From IMG/VR virus record IMGVR_UViG_3300036823_000117, positions 1 through 64,000 of that record: DNA of 64,000 nt, one strand, 5' to 3'. This stretch comes from a virus. Below, piece by piece: positions 63,401 to 64,000 of the stretch (the first letter of the stretch is position 1; every line of letters starts with the position of its first letter). The position numbers were made by a program, and so were the translations under genes. The notes beneath the pieces are model-generated. The model did no database searches. It was not told the origin of the DNA and saw nothing but the letters and a program-made list of their open reading frames with translations.

Positions 63401-64000
63401 GCGTCCTCCATGGCGACCAATGTCGGGAAGGCCGGCAACGCCTCCGCCACGGCCGGCGACCAGATGGAAACCGCCGCGACCAAGGCCTACAACCTCCGCA
63501 CCGCGATCGACGACCTGCACAGCAAGACCGTCGACATCAACGTCCTGTTCAACATCAGCGGAAAGCAGCCCGGCGCTGGCGTGGCACTGCCCGGGGCGCC
63601 GCAGTACGCGGCAGGCGGCGTCGTCCCGGGCCGCGACACAGGCCGAGACGAGCACCTGGTCCTTGCCCGCGGCGGCGAAGGGATGATCATCCCCGAGGCC
63701 GTGCAGGGGCTGGGCGGCCCGAAGGCCATCGACGCGATCAACCGGGCATACGGCGGCGGCCGCAAGACCGCCAGGGGCCGGTTCGCGGCCGGCGGCGTGG
63801 TCACGGAATCGGCGCAGTTCGGGTTCCCCCAGGACGTGTTCAACTTCCAGATCGGCCCGATCGGTTTCGGCGGCTCGCGGACCACCGTGGGCGGCGGCGG
63901 GGCCTTCACGGGATTCCAGCAGCTCGCCGACGAGCTCAAGGGCTTCAAGACAGCTGGCGCCCAGTACCCGGGCCAGAGCGCGTCATCGTACGCCAATTAC
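60449..64000 (+). CDS. Tape measure protein (partial, runs off the right edge)
   Basis: The ATG at 60449 opens MAGEEGFHVARAYVTVEP and the frame remains open for 1184 codons to the window end. An acidic, helical N-terminus with repeated VEPDPGS- and VEPDQES-type units precedes hydrophobic stretches near residues 205-250 (VVTGVIDFLAVAIPAAAAA). A long helical body follows. Near the right edge come YAAGGVVPGRDTGRDEHLVL, RGGEGMIIPEAV and AINRAYGGG, common near the ends of actinophage tape measures. It sets tail length and forms part of the ejection route. Confidence 0.9.
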   Translation, partial: MAGEEGFHVARAYVTVEPDATDFPEKLKAQLEENKFDLRVPVAPQMDGFREEMQAGLEKEKGQDVTVDVEPDPGSVADFTPKVQAALDANKAKVEAGVEPDQESVAGLPGKVQAELDAERKPTLNIKSNLDEASLAAKVAEARSELGDLKIGDDLFAAFSRTGSNSFIAQYATDLKDLTGDAEAAAGAVRRTAAAVDQAGAAARKSDQAFRIFGVGISKLAVHGVVTGVIDFLAVAIPAAAAAGAWAAAWSKGAEQVEQHMVALHTATQATNAMFGQTTGSALGLGGALAKAQTAARPEVWSALGAAINLAKERMGDFSSVGLQVGRIFDNFAAKLVYDFSSAGDAGKTFGGLLSNMVPDLTQLGEVFGNIGHAVGSFASQMPGVAQVLLAGLAGATKLATSLIDLSGRFKIAGASALTLIMGFHELNTWGSIGVAALGKMGLATSEVTGGFFSLERAGGVLSNMLGVVPTLLSKITAGLSGMTRGVGSVVSGLGGMVGKIGGDGNVFSKLGAGAEGAGSKVDRLGVTIGGLGSDLEESASGLGLWQVALIGAAAAGLGFLIYKLATTKTAAQQFADSLQASIDKASNLQSLSALAAGMGQLGAATQKAATQQQYAGGMSTRYAQTLSTAGAAVATFGAKQEQLAEQFVTVNKHASMLATQYGTSFVGALALADEAGVKLNQTMTRQQWVMAQIKISDLVKGYQAMGQPMGAVGNDMDALAIQSGLAATKVAALNSAWDEFMSNLTGGTTGLAGFEQALTNLSTGTTKITNVLGKGGSVTLSVKDFASSLQSFTGKGAQAWQNFNQVVGTSAPQLIDWLRTAGAEGALSGQNLSHGLSQGTTAAKNFQQGILDMISQLTPLASKSKTAQAELVGLAQQAGLNITTFPQLTSAIQASHASVSNLQAIISQATIKMGNMSAVAQNLGNVLNSAVASAISNASLKASGFYKDMSDLTAATQKYGANSPQAIAAANKVATALHTASADASSMATNVGKAGNASATAGDQMETAATKAYNLRTAIDDLHSKTVDINVLFNISGKQPGAGVALPGAPQYAAGGVVPGRDTGRDEHLVLARGGEGMIIPEAVQGLGGPKAIDAINRAYGGGRKTARGRFAAGGVVTESAQFGFPQDVFNFQIGPIGFGGSRTTVGGGGAFTGFQQLADELKGFKTAGAQYPGQSASSYANY

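Noticed and set aside
1-64000. tRNA genes, CRISPR arrays, insertion sequences, integrase and replicase genes
   Set aside because: None was recognised by eye in either strand. Short RNA genes could still be missed without a covariance search.

Overview
The window is high-GC DNA of about 70% with actinobacterial coding habits: many GTG starts, ATGA/GTGA/TGATG stop-start overlaps, and a BldC-like regulator, a DUF397 protein and Streptomyces-type XRE and DUF2637 proteins. The right third is a classical siphovirus head and tail module. The rest is a long accessory genome of small genes. The best overall reading is a temperate actinophage or phage-plasmid of a Streptomyces-like host. No integrase, replicase or tRNA gene was recognised, and both ends of the window cut through genes, a cytosine methyltransferase on the left and the tape measure on the right.

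Layout. Positions 1-7.7 kb are one leftward, translationally coupled operon: Dcm-type methyltransferase, HNH nuclease, a RecT-like annealase candidate, a RecE-like exonuclease, a BldC-like protein, a ParB-fold protein and two HTH proteins. A divergent switch at 7.7-7.9 kb carries four copies of a TGCATGC-type site between an HTH gene and a candidate repressor. From 9 to 17 kb lie small regulators (GntR, ParB, ribbon-helix-helix, XRE, DUF397) with terminators and a second divergent switch at 17.0 kb. From 17.1 to 29.7 kb a rightward operon looks like a conjugation or DNA-transfer module: NlpC/P60 hydrolase, a lysozyme-like secreted protein, many tiny membrane proteins, an FtsK/TraB-like translocase with a gamma domain, and a DUF2637/Spd-like protein. 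The DUF2637/Spd-like gene contains a helically phased array of GCGACA repeats.

From 29.8 to 39.9 kb, leftward cassettes of unknown small genes are each preceded by a terminator hairpin and then by one of a family of near-identical TTGACA-N17-TAGTGT promoters. A ribbon-helix-helix gene at 40.0 kb is flanked by GTAAACGTATAC sites. A gene-poor, C-rich 0.8 kb gap then leads into the packaging and structural genes. These are TerS, a leftward four-gene insert, TerL, an HNH nuclease, a frame-disrupted portal, minor capsid protein, scaffold, coat protein, head-tail connectors, major tail protein, tail chaperones joined by a -1 slippery site, and the tape measure.

The recombination genes probably serve phage replication. 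The FtsK region may move the DNA between cells or into host poles. The regulator clusters probably set lysogeny and plasmid maintenance. Functions beyond recognised families are inference.
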